In this document: positions 51,646 through 61,700 of the stretch, piece after piece
How the letters are laid out: every line of letters begins with the position of its first letter
Numbering within the stretch: the stretch's first letter is position 1
NCBI GenBank assembly: GCA_977017575.1
Contig: CDRNVI010000030.1
Span: 248,001 to 312,000 of the forward strand
Direction: 5' to 3'
Source of the DNA: Paramoeba atlantica
Lineage: Eukaryota; Discosea
Length of the DNA stretch: 64,000 bases
Position numbers and translations under genes: made by a program
Notes under the pieces: generated by a model
What the model was told of the DNA's origin: nothing
Databases searched by the model: none
What the model saw: only the letters and a program-made list of their open reading frames with translations

Positions 51646-52153
51646 AATTAACACAACGAAATATTTTTGAGGGAATGAAATAGTGCTGGCAGATGTAGCG
51701 ACACGAGGTGTAGTATTATACACCTAGTATAATACACTACTATACTAATAGTTAGTATAATAAGGTGACATACGCGACCTGACAATAACTACACACCAGA
51801 GGACTTTGGTTATTGAAATACCTTATCTCTCTGTCTTGGCGGGAACGTGCAGTGCTGGGCCCAGATGCCACCTGGTCTTACCTCCGAACCAACCCCAAAC
51901 GTTCGGGCTAAACGACCCTCGATCAGTCAACAAACTTCTGTTGAACGGTCGAGCCGTCAAACACCGATATGAAGCTCTACAGACAAAAAACATTTGTGTT
52001 TGGGGCAATAAATCACTAAGGAACACGTTATTAAACAGAAGAAAATATTTAAAATGCTATCTGTCACTCTTTGATTGTCGAAAACTCTAGGTGAAAAATA
52101 TAGTTTTTCAATATATAGCACGAAAAAAAATATAGTACTATAAAGTACTATAT

Positions 52154-52500
52154 TTATAGTTTTTGAAGTTTTTCGGACCCCTGTGATTCACAGACTACAA
52201 ATCCTTGGCTACGGATCTCTCGCAGAAGATCGCTCCAGCTCTCCACGCCGTAAACAAGGTCGCGATACCCCTCGCCGATAAGCTTGAGAGCCACATCCAG
52301 GAACGCAGGGGTAACCAGCGTCGAAACACGCTCTCGGGATGCCGTTAACACGTCACCCGTAAGGGTAAAACGTTCAACCCAACGTTTTACAGTGTTCTCA
52401 TGAACACCAAAGTGCTGCGCCGTAGCGGAGTACGATCCTGTGCGCCCCGTATTCCGCCACCAAAAGCATGCGGTGACTCTCTTTGACGGGGGCGGGGGAA
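52154..52500 (-). pseudogene. Tc1-type bipartite HTH fragment
   Basis: GSYSATAQHFGVHENTVKRW, VERFTLTGDVLTASRERVST, then a second helix set (LLREIRSQGFVV). This is the paired-like DNA-binding half of a Tc1 transposase; no DDE domain is left. The frame is open throughout. Confidence 0.6.
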
Positions 52501-52746
52501 GAATACGATCTATCGCTCAGTACTCCACGGGCGCTTTTGGGGCATTTTCTGGTAAAAAAAAGTAATTTCTGAGAAGGAAAAAAGCGAAATATGGTACCAA
52601 AAAATATGTACGTAAAAATTACAGAGTTTTAATGAGCCTAAAACACACAACTCTGTGGGAGCTATCCAATGCGCTATTATTTTACAAAATTGGACAACAT
52701 TTACAAATTTTAGACCCCACTCCACCTTTATACCCGCACCCCTGTA

Positions 52747-53208
52747 TGTGTCTTCTAATGCTGAAACCGAAGTCAACCCCGTTTTTTTTTGGGATATTAA
52801 ATCGATTACAATAGATTTGGTCAAGGGACACCATAAGTAATATGCCTTTTCACAAGCACGATAGACTTCACACATAGCCTCTGCCTTATTGTACGTGACA
52901 TACTTCGGGTCGTTGTAATCACCTCCTTTGGTGTTAAACCGGTGCTGGCTTCCCATGTCTCGATTTATTAGTTTTTGATAAATTAATATCCCAGTCGCAC
53001 GGATGGCGTGCACCGTTCTTCGAGTTATCCCGTACTTCTCTCGGATAGCCTTCACCGAGTCCTGGGATAGACAAATCTCGTGTTTGTCGTAAATGGTGAG
53101 TTCGACTCGCTTACCGATGGAGATGTAATAGTAGAGCACATAATAGTATGTAGAACAGGTCCCCGTTCCCCTACCTGGGGGGAAGGTAGGGGTCGACATT
53201 ATACACAA
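52747..53208 (-). pseudogene. pogo-like HTH fragment cut by a Tc1 element
   Basis: KRVELTIYDKHEICLSQDS, then AIREKYGITRRTVHAIRATG is a psq-type HTH; GSQHRFNTKGGDYND, NKAEAMCEVYRACEKAY follow before the frame is cut at 52745 by the element 51072-52744. The remainder is not recognisable beyond 51070. The DDE domain is missing. Confidence 0.5.
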
Positions 53209-53932
53209 AGAGAAGCAGATAGAGAAAACTAAAAAGTCTGCTAAGAAGTCTGCAGTATTGAGTAACTTAATGTTAGAAGTTGGTAGCCTAAGTGACTTTC
53301 GAAACAGAATAAAAAAGGGAAAAAATCGAATTTACCCAATCGGTCCCACTACACGAACTTTCTTCAGCTTCAATCTTGTGCATATTAAAGGGGGTCCCAC
53401 TACACAAATTTCTTCAAATTCCATTTTGTGCACATTAAAGGGGGGTAAGGGGGGGTGCATATTAAAGGGGGGGTCACAGTAGGTACACTGTATTGTGTAT
53501 CCTTTGCCTGTGTATACCCCCAGTATAATGTAACTCCAACTGACATGTCACAGTTTTCTATGAAAACGGGAAACACGAGTATCTTTCGATAGATTTTTGT
53601 TCAAGATAGAAGATTCTGCAGTGCCTTGTATTAATAGGTTCAAAAAAATGTAAAAAAGGGCATGTCTTTTTCGGAAATTTCCTCCTTTTAGAAAATATTA
53701 ATCTGGAAAATCTACACATATCTGGCAAGATACATAAGACAACATAACGGTTGCAAAGTAGGACAAGAATAAAAAAGCTCCACGAAGGGCAAGAAGTTTT
53801 AATTTGTCATACTATGAATCGTGAAATGTTTTTGAATGGACGTACACAAAACTCCAAATGTCTTGAAAACCAATTTTTACAGTCAAGATGCCTCTTCTCC
53901 CATCAACCTGTACCAACCATTACCTTCTACTG
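53209..53932. other. Spacer
   Basis: AT-rich, with GGGTCCCACTACACAAATTT type direct repeats at 53340-53420. No gene. Confidence 0.35.
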
Positions 53933-55033
53933 TCATTTCTTTTGAGGAAACAATCGCACTGCTACAAAGCCATTTTTTATGCTGACATTCGATATCCGAT
54001 TTAGTCTCAAATCGACACAAGTAGAAGGTGACAGATTTCCAATCTCAACAGTGGGCCCAATGGTATTGTTGCTGATGTCGACTTTTCCAAGACAAGGCAG
54101 AAAAAAGTCTAAAGTGACATTTCCTTCAAACTTATTGCTGCTGATGTCTATTTCTTGTAGTGCAGGTGGACGATTTCTAGGCGTCATTGCGTTTATGCCC
54201 GCCGCATTCCTTGAACCACACGATTGAGAATCGTGGTCATAGCACTCACGACAAAGGCCGGAGAGATCTACTCCTCCTGAAAGCTTGTTATTCGAAACAT
54301 TCAGGATCAAAAGTGAAAGTGAAAGTTTGGTCAGGCATATTTCTCCGTCGAACATGTTCTGACTCGCATTTAGTTCTCGCAGGGCGGGAGGCAAAGAGTG
54401 AAGTTCACAACTACCCGTAAATGTATTCTCTGATATGTCCAATACCATTAGGGACCATGGCAAATTATCCCACTCAACCGATCCATTCAACTGATTTTTT
54501 CGAACATTCAACACATGCAGAGTCGAGGGCAATTCTGACCAGGAAACATTTCCACTTAATTGATTGCTTTCAACGCTGAGTTCAGTGAGGAATGGAAAAT
54601 CTGAAGCTGTAGGCAAAGTTTGATTGCAAACGGACTTTAGGGAATGAAAAGACAAATCGATCTTCCGTACAGTACATGGCAGAAGGCTCCAGTGAATCAT
54701 ATTCAAGAAGCGGTGTTGATCGTACCTGCTTCTGTGTTTGTATTCGTATTTGTTCCAGTTCACACCTGTTATTCGACCAAATGTATCCCTCTGTACGTAA
54801 CGTGATGAAGTTGCGTTGTCTAGAAAGTCCTCAGAAGCGGAGTAAGCAGCATATGCTTTGTGAACAAACTCTCGAATATCACCCTCTCGCTGACACATCA
54901 CATTAGGCACAGAATCATCCGCTGTATTCACTGCATAATAAATGTATCCTTTGAGCAAGTGAGGCCCCACGAAAGATTTTGAGTGTGCCGGAAATGCACT
55001 GAGGAGAAGAAAAAGTAGACTGGACAGAGTCAT
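53933..55033 (-). CDS. Secreted LRR protein, second cap subfamily
   Basis: A 366-residue protein from ATG 55033 with a typical signal peptide (MTLSSLLFLLLSAFPAHS). Cap NTADDSVPNVMCQREGDIRE, FGRITGVNWNKYEYK, then about eight LRRs interrupted by a cysteine-rich loop (CRECYDHDSQSCGSR) at the same place where the 40036 protein has its loop. Many N-x-S/T sites. Ends VAVRLFPQKK without an anchor. Intact. Its 5' flank shows the empty site for the hAT-like element of the 37346 locus. Confidence 0.85.
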   Translation of the reverse strand: MTLSSLLFLLLSAFPAHSKSFVGPHLLKGYIYYAVNTADDSVPNVMCQREGDIREFVHKAYAAYSASEDFLDNATSSRYVQRDTFGRITGVNWNKYEYKHRSRYDQHRFLNMIHWSLLPCTVRKIDLSFHSLKSVCNQTLPTASDFPFLTELSVESNQLSGNVSWSELPSTLHVLNVRKNQLNGSVEWDNLPWSLMVLDISENTFTGSCELHSLPPALRELNASQNMFDGEICLTKLSLSLLILNVSNNKLSGGVDLSGLCRECYDHDSQSCGSRNAAGINAMTPRNRPPALQEIDISSNKFEGNVTLDFFLPCLGKVDISNNTIGPTVEIGNLSPSTCVDLRLNRISNVSIKNGFVAVRLFPQKK

Positions 55034-55139
55034 AAGGAAAAGAAATTGTACAACTTATTTATGGGTGGAACAGAGCAAATTTAAATATGACACGATACTT
55101 CATCATAAAGTATGGTTAGAAAAAATCAAAATGTAGTGG

Positions 55140-55208
55140 GGTATTCGTTTCCGGGAGAGAAAAGATGAGAGAAAAGTACCAACAAGGTACAGAAACTGCA
55201 TCTTTATC
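55140..55208 (-). repeat. SL-like element, copy F (head only)
   Basis: On the minus strand: ATAAAGATGCAGTTTCTGTA, CCTTGTTG|GTACTTTTCTCTC, then the left half of the hairpin (CGGAAACGAA). It abuts the LRR pseudogene at 55210, whose intact counterpart at 41700 shows the insertion point within TAGCTTCT. Confidence 0.6.
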
Positions 55209-55212
55209 ATTA

Positions 55213-55814
55213 TCAATAGCTTCTTAAACGTAGAGGGCAAACTTCCTAAATCAAGCATTCCCGTGAAACGATTATACGATAAGTAAAGACGCGTCATGCT
55301 TGGGGGTAAGTAGGAGAGAACAACCGATCCGGATAAGTTGTTGTTATTGACCCGCAAGTATTACAGGCTTGGAGGCAGGGAACTTAAGTCGAGGTGACCT
55401 TCAAACTCATTCCACTCTAAAAGCATCTTTTCTAGCGTATCGGGTAAATAGAGCATGTCAAACTCCCCGTTAAATTTGTTTTTGCCTATCTGTAGATATC
55501 TGAATTTTCGTGGTAAGTTCCGTAACTGAACATTACTGATGAACTTGTTATAAGCCCCGTAAAAGCAAGTGTGTTTCCCACCGAAGTGAGCCTGTAAGGC
55601 CGAGGTGCGACCAAAGAAGAGTTCGAGCGTGTAATGTTCTATCGCACATCACACCTTCCCACTGGCACGCAGGTGTCGAGGTGTTCCATGTAGGAGACGG
55701 ATTTTCAATATTCGCAATAAATCGAGCAAGCTCGAATTCCTGCGGTAAGTTCGCTCCTCGCACCTTACTGGGTGTCCGACTTGAAATCTCTGTTGCAAGA
55801 CCAAACAACGTCAT
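55213..55814 (-). pseudogene. Duplicate LRR pseudogene
   Basis: Copy of 41628-42303 from ATG 55814. It has the same frameshift near 55560, an additional TAA at 55361-55363 where copy 1 has CAA, and its 3' end is replaced by SL-like copy F. So it decayed further after duplication. Confidence 0.8.
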
Positions 55815-56632
55815 CTGAGTCTTGAATGAGAAATAAAAGTTATTTCTTGAGAAAACCGTTAACTCCTCACACGTGTGCGTATTACCTACAAGAGCAGATG
55901 ACGCGTCCTCATTTTCTATTTTTCTTAACCTCCCGGCGGATTACCAATTATCGCCGGCGAACATCCCTGGACGGCCACCTTCGCCATCTACGGGATTCAA
56001 TAAATTCCAACCTTATGGACTAAAGCGGGAATAACGTTCCCCTCTAGAGATTGTAATTTTTTGTTGGATTCCTTTCAAAAGTGGTTTCTTGACATATTAC
56101 AGTCAATATTATTTTTACTAATCCCCTGTCCTTTTTCACTAGAGAAGGCTACTATAAATTATTCGTAGTTCCCCATTACAACCCGATGCTCCCGAGGCAC
56201 CGTGGTGGGTAGTGGGAAGCAGCACATTGGTAGAAGTAGTGGCGTATAAATTAAATCTGGATCATAATTTCGTAATCTTTCCGGAGAAATCCGGTGACGC
56301 GGGCACTACGGTTAGTTGTGTGCTTGAACGGACAAGCATGAATGTGTTCATAGGCTTCGGCTGAAGGTATTAAACGAGTGGGAACGGAAAAATGTGATCG
56401 TTTTTTTTCATCTTTTAGGGAGGTCCTTTGGACTTTCTTGTGTTACTACGCACGAGATAATGGAAAATGGCTAAGTCCCTGGGCAGAAGCCAGGGAATAT
56501 CAACCCCCATATCCTTCGCAGAAGTTTTCGGGCTCGATGAGGAGTCGGGGTATGACAAGCGAAGTATAAAGAGAGGGTTACAGCAGGTACTGTATCACAC
56601 AAATAACGTAACCCTGGACAAACTACTTTTTT
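55815..56632. repeat. Flank of segmental duplication, copy 2
   Basis: Continues the match to 42304-42830, except for about 250 bases (56117-56370) absent from copy 1. That insert holds a 68-codon open frame (56158-56364: SSPLQPDAPEAPWWVVGSS, KLNLDHNFVIFPEKSGDAG). The hairpin GTCCCTGGGCAGAAGCCAGG lies at 56475. I do not recognise the frame. Confidence 0.6.
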
Positions 56633-57394
56633 TCAGTCATAGTTTATAACGATTGCCGTACCTAGGGCGAAATCCATGTTAAATCCCCAAGGTAGACTCG
56701 ATGTGGAAACATTTCCACGGAGCAAAGGATTATCTTTCAGCAGCAAATTCTTCAAACTAGGAGGTAAACGATCAAGACACACTTCTCCTGCGAAGAGGTT
56801 CGACGAGAGATTCAAATACCGGAGTTTTGACGGGAAGTGCCGCAAGTCGGGAGCCCCAATGAAAGAATTGTCGTTTAAGGACAAATACACCAATTCGCAA
56901 GGCAATGAACTCAGGCAGATGTCTCCAGAAAAGCGGTTACTGCTCAAAAATATTTCCGTCAAACAATACGAAAATGTGCTGAAATCGACGGTCCCAGAAA
57001 ACAAATTGCTGTGAAGGGAAATCTCCTGTAATGGGGAAGGCAAGATCTCTGGATTTATCTCTCCACGAAAAAAATTATAAGACAGGTCCAAGTTGCGTAA
57101 CGTACGTGGGAGATACTCCAATTTTATTTGAGCAGTTACGTCGTGACGTGACCAAATGATCTCATTGATTTCTAAGTCTTCATTACATTTGATGCCATCC
57201 CACTCACACGCTGTTGTGTTTGTACTCCAGGAGGGGTGCGCATTTGTGGCTTCGCCGAGAATGCGGCACAAATGATACTCTGGTGGAAGAAGCGCACTGC
57301 GTACCTTTGAGGGCCGCCGAATGGGAGATTCGGGTTGCTTGGATCGTTTTCTTGGAGGCGATCGTGGAATATCGGAGGCTATACATCCAATCAT
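56633..57394 (-). CDS. LRR protein with RKRSK motif
   Basis: A 253-residue protein from ATG 57394 (the longer frame starts at GTG 57469). After MIGCIASDIPRSPP comes RKRSK at 15-19, KVRSALLPPEYHLCRIL, cap C63, W65, C70 (CEWDGIKC), six LRRs (LPRTL, LPSPL, FSYCL, LPCEL, FPSKL, LPPSL) and the cap NPLLRGNV...GTAIVINYD. Intact. No signal peptide with this start. Confidence 0.75.
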   Translation of the reverse strand: MIGCIASDIPRSPPRKRSKQPESPIRRPSKVRSALLPPEYHLCRILGEATNAHPSWSTNTTACEWDGIKCNEDLEINEIIWSRHDVTAQIKLEYLPRTLRNLDLSYNFFRGEINPEILPSPLQEISLHSNLFSGTVDFSTFSYCLTEIFLSSNRFSGDICLSSLPCELVYLSLNDNSFIGAPDLRHFPSKLRYLNLSSNLFAGEVCLDRLPPSLKNLLLKDNPLLRGNVSTSSLPWGFNMDFALGTAIVINYD

Positions 57395-57759
57395 GAGGGT
57401 GTCTGAATCTTTAAAACTTGAAGCAGTATTGGTCCTAAGGAGATACGCTGTATGTACAAGGAGATACACTACTGTATGTAGGAATACGTAGAGTATGTCA
57501 GCAAAATAGATAAGTCGGAGACAACAAAACGTTACGCCCGAATGCGAGAAAGAAGTGTTCGGTCTCCCAAAAATACAAGCATCTAGGAATTTTATGTCTT
57601 GCTCTCAACAATATTTACTTTTCTGAAACCCACGCAGAACGGGAATTTGGCCACACGCTCCATATCGAAAAGAAGTGACACTTGTCCGAAGAAGTTCTAC
57701 AAGCGTTGGAGCGTATTTTTTTAACGACCTAGAAAATATTGAGTACGCAAATTGTTATC

Positions 57760-58653
57760 TCAAGTAAAAGGATTCAAATTCACACCTGGAGGCGTGGCTC
57801 CGTTGTATTCATCTTTGGGACCCCAATCACTGAAGCCGTTGTCGTTGAGGTACAAGTTATAACGAATACAAAGTTGAGTCACAAGCTGATGCTGGCGCAA
57901 GGGACTAAAATCAAGGTACCCAGAAAAACAATTGTGTGACAAGTCCATGAAGGAAATAAATAGTGGAAGATCCGCTGGGAACACCAAAGTTCCACTCAGT
58001 TTATTCCTAGCGAGGTTAAACTTGTGCATGTTCCGCGGCAGTGCTCGGAGATCGATGTGACCTGCAAAGTCATTCGATGATAGATCAAGGATTTTAAGCC
58101 CTCGCGGTAGTGCCGAAAGTATCATACTGCCCGTAAGTTCGTTTTCACGCAATCCTAACTCCTTCAAGCACTCTGCGGACATAGTCGATAGATCAAGATT
58201 TCCAGAGAAGCGATTTCTCTCGAGTTTCAACCGCTCCAACTTTGACGGAAGATTCTGAAGTGATAAAGCACCCGACATTGAAGTGCCGGTCAGGCAAAAG
58301 TGCTGCATACACGCCGGCAAGTAGTCAAGATTTATTTCACCCCACAGATTTGGATAACTCCACAGCTCAACGCTGGTAAGTGTTGAAGGTAGAGCACCCC
58401 AACTGAGATTTCCTTCCAGTTGAGGAATTCCTTTGCGACTGACGACGCTTACAATATTCTGATCTGCATTGCAGGCAACACCTTTCCATGTGCAAGGAGA
58501 AATTTTCTTCATACCCCCAAACAATCTTCTTTTTTCTGTAATCCATGAACGATCTCGCGCCGTTGTTCCTCTTAGAAATTCTTCGAGCACATGTTCCTGT
58601 GGTAATAACTCCCGACGTACTCTTCCGCATCTGAGGTCCGATCCGTCGTCCAT
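57760..58653 (-). CDS. Divergent LRR protein
   Basis: A 297-residue protein from ATG 58653. RVRRELLPQEHVLEEFL leads to a cap with a ten-residue insertion before the cysteines (C54, W56, C61: CTWKGVAC). Seven LRRs, two of them lacking the LP start (MSAECLKEL). The end, GPKDEYNGATPPGVNLNPFT, is unlike the family's GTKI cap, so the tail may be recombinant. Intact; no signal peptide. Confidence 0.75.
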   Translation of the reverse strand: MDDGSDLRCGRVRRELLPQEHVLEEFLRGTTARDRSWITEKRRLFGGMKKISPCTWKGVACNADQNIVSVVSRKGIPQLEGNLSWGALPSTLTSVELWSYPNLWGEINLDYLPACMQHFCLTGTSMSGALSLQNLPSKLERLKLERNRFSGNLDLSTMSAECLKELGLRENELTGSMILSALPRGLKILDLSSNDFAGHIDLRALPRNMHKFNLARNKLSGTLVFPADLPLFISFMDLSHNCFSGYLDFSPLRQHQLVTQLCIRYNLYLNDNGFSDWGPKDEYNGATPPGVNLNPFT

Positions 58654-58723
58654 AACTCACTAATTAAAAATAAAACCAAGTTTTATCTTTTGTAGTTGAA
58701 ACAAAAACGAATACAAAGGCGAC

Positions 58724-58850
58724 ATTCCCCCGTATTTAGCGGGGATCGCGCGAGCGACCACTGATAAATGGGGGGAAGGTGGTAGTTGTTTTGGGAGAAA
58801 TGAGAGTCTGAACGCACGGAGGGGCCGGTCGGGTCAATGAGAGACTTGGT
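58724..58850. repeat. Large palindromic repeat, second copy
   Basis: Inverse-orientation copy of 15917-16052: GGGGATCGCGCGAGCGACC centre, AAGGTGGTAGTTGTTTTGGG arm and the GAACGCACGGAGGGGCC flank. One arm is shortened. Confidence 0.6.
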
Positions 58851-58857
58851 ATGACCG

Positions 58858-58960
58858 AAGTGCAGAAGTGCTTTACTTTGTGCAGAAGTGCTTTACTTTG
58901 TGCAGAAGTGCTTTACTTTGTGCAGAAGTGCTTTACTTTGTGCAGAAGTGCTTTACTTTT
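58858..58960 (+). repeat. 20-bp tandem repeat, five units
   Basis: TGCAGAAGTGCTTTACTTTG repeated five times almost perfectly. 58961-59527 after it has no gene I can support; the plus frame at 59094-59345 is unrecognised. Confidence 0.9.
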
Positions 58961-59527
58961 CCCGTACATTACACTGGAAAATGAAAAAACAAACCGGCGC
59001 CGCTTCGCGGCACTTCGTGCCCAAGGCTTTGTTAAAAAGGACAATTAAAAAAATTTCAGGTGGCCATTTTACACGTCAAATGCCCCTGGACAGATGAAAT
59101 GCATATGGACAGATAAAATGTCACTAAAAAAAGCTCGGCGTCAGTACCATCTGAAAGATGGCAGTCTCGAGGAAGACCACGGCAAAATTTGTCTAAAGGC
59201 GCTTTACCTGTCCAGAGGTATCGGTCCTGTCCGGCTGCCATTAGCGTATGACACACTTCAGGCCCTTTGTATCGCAAATTGGGGATTGCAAATTGATTCC
59301 AAAGAAAGTGAGAGAGAGTGTGAGAAAGAGTGCAGCACAGGTTGATTTTTTCTTTTATATTAATGTGTATGGTGTTGCCTTTGATTCTTTTGCGAAAATA
59401 AAAATCCAGGAAACTTTTTTTGTCGGACCAAATTCTACTACTGTACATGTAGGGTCGCGAGGGAGTAGTATCTCCCTCAATAATGAGTGTCATGCAGTAT
59501 GAACCCACAAAAACTACTCCCCAACAC

Positions 59528-60499
59528 TCAACGCCAGCGCTTTTCCTTTACCGGAAACCTCTTTCGCTTTATCACATGAACTTTAGTATCCCCCCATCCC
59601 GGGTGATTTCTCAGGTGCTCTGGGAGATGCTCCGCACGCACCTCTCCACAAAGCTCCTCATTGCCTTGTAAGGACAACTCGCACAACGCTTTCGGCAGAC
59701 ACTGCAAGTCGAGATCCCCACAAAATTTATTATAAGCTACCGAAAATTCCTTAAGTGTGCCGGGGAGATGGGTGAAATCCAACGCCCCGGTAAATGCATT
59801 TCCCGCAAGATTTAAAATCTTCAAAGGAACATGCGCGAGCTGCCGAAGATTCACCTCCCCATTAAACGCGTTGTACGCGAGGTGGAGCGTCTCCAGCGCA
59901 GGGGGGAGTTGCGCGAGCTTTACCCCTCCTGAAAAACCATTTCTCTGCACATTTACCTCCGTAAGGGTCTCGGGCAAGGAGGTGAAATCGAGTGGCCCAC
60001 AGAACCGGTTCCCGGGAAGATGCAGAATTTCAAGACTTGGAGGCAAACGTTCGGTTTGCAGCTCCCCGTGGCAGCCTTGGCTCACCAGCACGAGCCGTTG
60101 GAGTGTCGGGGGAGCGTGCGAGAAGGAAATCGAACCTCCCAACCCCCCCAAACGCGTTCGACCGTGGTTAGGGGTGCGCACACGTGTCCAGGCGATTTCA
60201 ACCACCTGGCCGTGTTCGTTGCATTGGATCCCTTCCCAATTACAACCAGCGGTTTCGGTGCTCCATGAGGGAGGGGGAGATTGGGCGTTACGGAAGAACT
60301 CGGAGAGAAGCACTTCTGGGGGCACCGTGGCAGCGCTGACGCGACCGCGTCGTGTGAGCGTGGGGGGATGGGACGTGTCAGCGGTGGAAACAGCATACAA
60401 GGAGGAGTAGGGGGTGCGGCAGGTCATCTCTATAACGTTACTACGAGTAGTATAAGGGGGAGACGTCGGAGGGTTATAAACGGGGGTCCGGGATAACAT
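59528..60499 (-). CDS. LRR protein with basic tail
   Basis: A 323-residue protein from ATG 60499; a second ATG at 60427 would give 299 residues. RRGRVSAATVPPEVLLSEFF precedes the cap (C86, W88, C93: CNWEGIQC). About seven LRRs (PPTLQ, LPPSL, LPETL, LPPAL, VPLKI, LPGTL, LPKAL), cap NEELCGEV...GDTKV, then KRKRFPVKEKRWR, an unusually basic end. Intact and GC-rich. GATAACATACC repeats begin at its start codon, so the 5' flank is repeat-derived. Confidence 0.8.
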   Translation of the reverse strand: MLSRTPVYNPPTSPPYTTRSNVIEMTCRTPYSSLYAVSTADTSHPPTLTRRGRVSAATVPPEVLLSEFFRNAQSPPPSWSTETAGCNWEGIQCNEHGQVVEIAWTRVRTPNHGRTRLGGLGGSISFSHAPPTLQRLVLVSQGCHGELQTERLPPSLEILHLPGNRFCGPLDFTSLPETLTEVNVQRNGFSGGVKLAQLPPALETLHLAYNAFNGEVNLRQLAHVPLKILNLAGNAFTGALDFTHLPGTLKEFSVAYNKFCGDLDLQCLPKALCELSLQGNEELCGEVRAEHLPEHLRNHPGWGDTKVHVIKRKRFPVKEKRWR

Positions 60500-61200
60500 A
60501 CCTGTAACACGATAACATACCGGGGCGGTATGTTATCGTGAACAGGGGTGGATAGCATACCCCCCCTATGGATTTTGGAGTTTAGGGTCAATTTTTTTTA
60601 GTTGAGATTTTTTACGTGTGTAGTACTGATCATTTTTTCTATTTTTTTATCAACATGAGCACTCAAGAAATAAGTGCCACAAAAGTTAACCTACCTGTAA
60701 CAGCATAACATACCTGTAACAGCATAACATACCGGGTATGTTATCCTGTAACACCGTTTATGGATAAGGAGTTGTTTTTCTTTTGGCGAATACGAAACGT
60801 TTAGTGTGCCGCAAATTAAAAATGAGAAGCTGTTTAAGGGAGGCAGAACCAGTCAGGTTCAGGACCAGTCAAAACCAGTCAGGTTCGCCTAATGCAAACT
60901 ATGCCCTACACTTCTACCAGTTATTAAATAACTTGTAACGAAATAGTGTTTCGTTTTTTTATCCCTGTGGCCCAGTTAGCGCACGCCTCTACGTTTATTC
61001 GTTTTTATACTCAATATTTCTATCTATTTACGTACGGTGATGCAGTGCTTTCAAGATATCCCCTCCCCCCCCCAGTCTTTGCACATTTTTGCAGCATTGG
61101 ATAGATCTCGTTCCCCTGGTGAAGATATTTGCTGACTTTTTTGTAAGGACCCCCTGGTACCCCCTGGGTCTAAAAAACATGGCATTTTGATTCATTAGTC
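60500..61200. repeat. AACATACC palindromes and spacer
   Basis: 60510-60540 (GATAACATACCGG/GGTATGTTATCG) and 60690-60750 (CCTGTAACAGCATAACATA repeats ending in ACCGGGTATGTTATCC). 61065-61170 is a fragment of the inverted repeat of the 24909 element. No gene. Confidence 0.55.
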
Positions 61201-61204
61201 TGGA

Positions 61205-61700
61205 GCATATTATTTTTTACATATGGAGCATATAATTTTTTACAGTTCTTTTATCGGATGTGTGGGCCCGGGCCATCTTGAGGAAGTTCAAGGTCTCTGG
61301 GTCCGGTATCTCGTACGTGGTGAAGGCTAGGGGGTAAACGTCCCTGCCCCTAACTGACGACATCCCTTCATGAGTGCGCCGTTTGTTGGCCTCGGCCATC
61401 CTCAAAGTATGGAACGGCTCCGTGGTCCCCTAGGAGGAAGGGGCCAGTGGATTTACAGTAGTAAAGGGTAGGAAGAGGCCAGTGGATTTACAACCGTGAT
61501 ATCCACCAGGGCGAGCCTCCGTCCCAGTTGGAAACAGATTTTCGACCCCCTGCTATTGTCGAACCTCGGGTTGCACAGGGTTTGCACGGGTTTGAGCCCA
61601 TAGTGGACCAGGAGGTTTCTGAAGGCCTCCTTGACGTTCTTGTGTCGGGAGGCCTGGGTCTTACCCTTGACTTTTTTTCGTCGGCGCGATTTTTCTCAGT
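61205..61700 (-). pseudogene. Retroelement C-terminal endonuclease fragment
   Basis: Minus-strand frame: RHKNVKEAFRNLLVHYGLKP, TLCNPRFDNSRGSKICFQLG, RRLALVDITVVNPLA, then, across a short duplication of GTAAATCCACTGGCC with a frame change near 61450, MAEANKRRTHEGM, DVYPLAFTTYEIPDPETL to stop 61217. The DITVVNPLA end resembles the restriction-like endonuclease of R2/CRE elements. A stop lies upstream (near 61698). Probably the missing 3' end of the family at 18794-22427. Confidence 0.55.

Larger units (their letters stand above)
51072..52744. mobile_element. Tc1-like transposon remnant with TA duplication
   Basis: Ends CAGGGGTGCG (left) and CGCACCCCTG (right), flanked by TA on both sides (51070-51071, 52745-52746). 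Right subterminal sequence (GGGGTCTAAAATTTGTAAAT, AATAATAGCGCA) is shared with 32913-33653. Inside, 52500-52154 (minus) encodes a transposase HTH half. A second inverted pair (GGTCCGAAAAACTT at about 51151 and its complement at 52158-52180) suggests an element nested in it. Confidence 0.7.

Noticed and set aside
51806-52010. Tc1 transposase N-terminal piece
   Set aside because: One word on the minus strand (FDGSTVQQKFVD) resembles the 44128 protein but is followed by several stops; too weak to annotate separately.
58858-58960. Short CRISPR-like repeat
   Set aside because: Direct head-to-tail repeats with no spacers.
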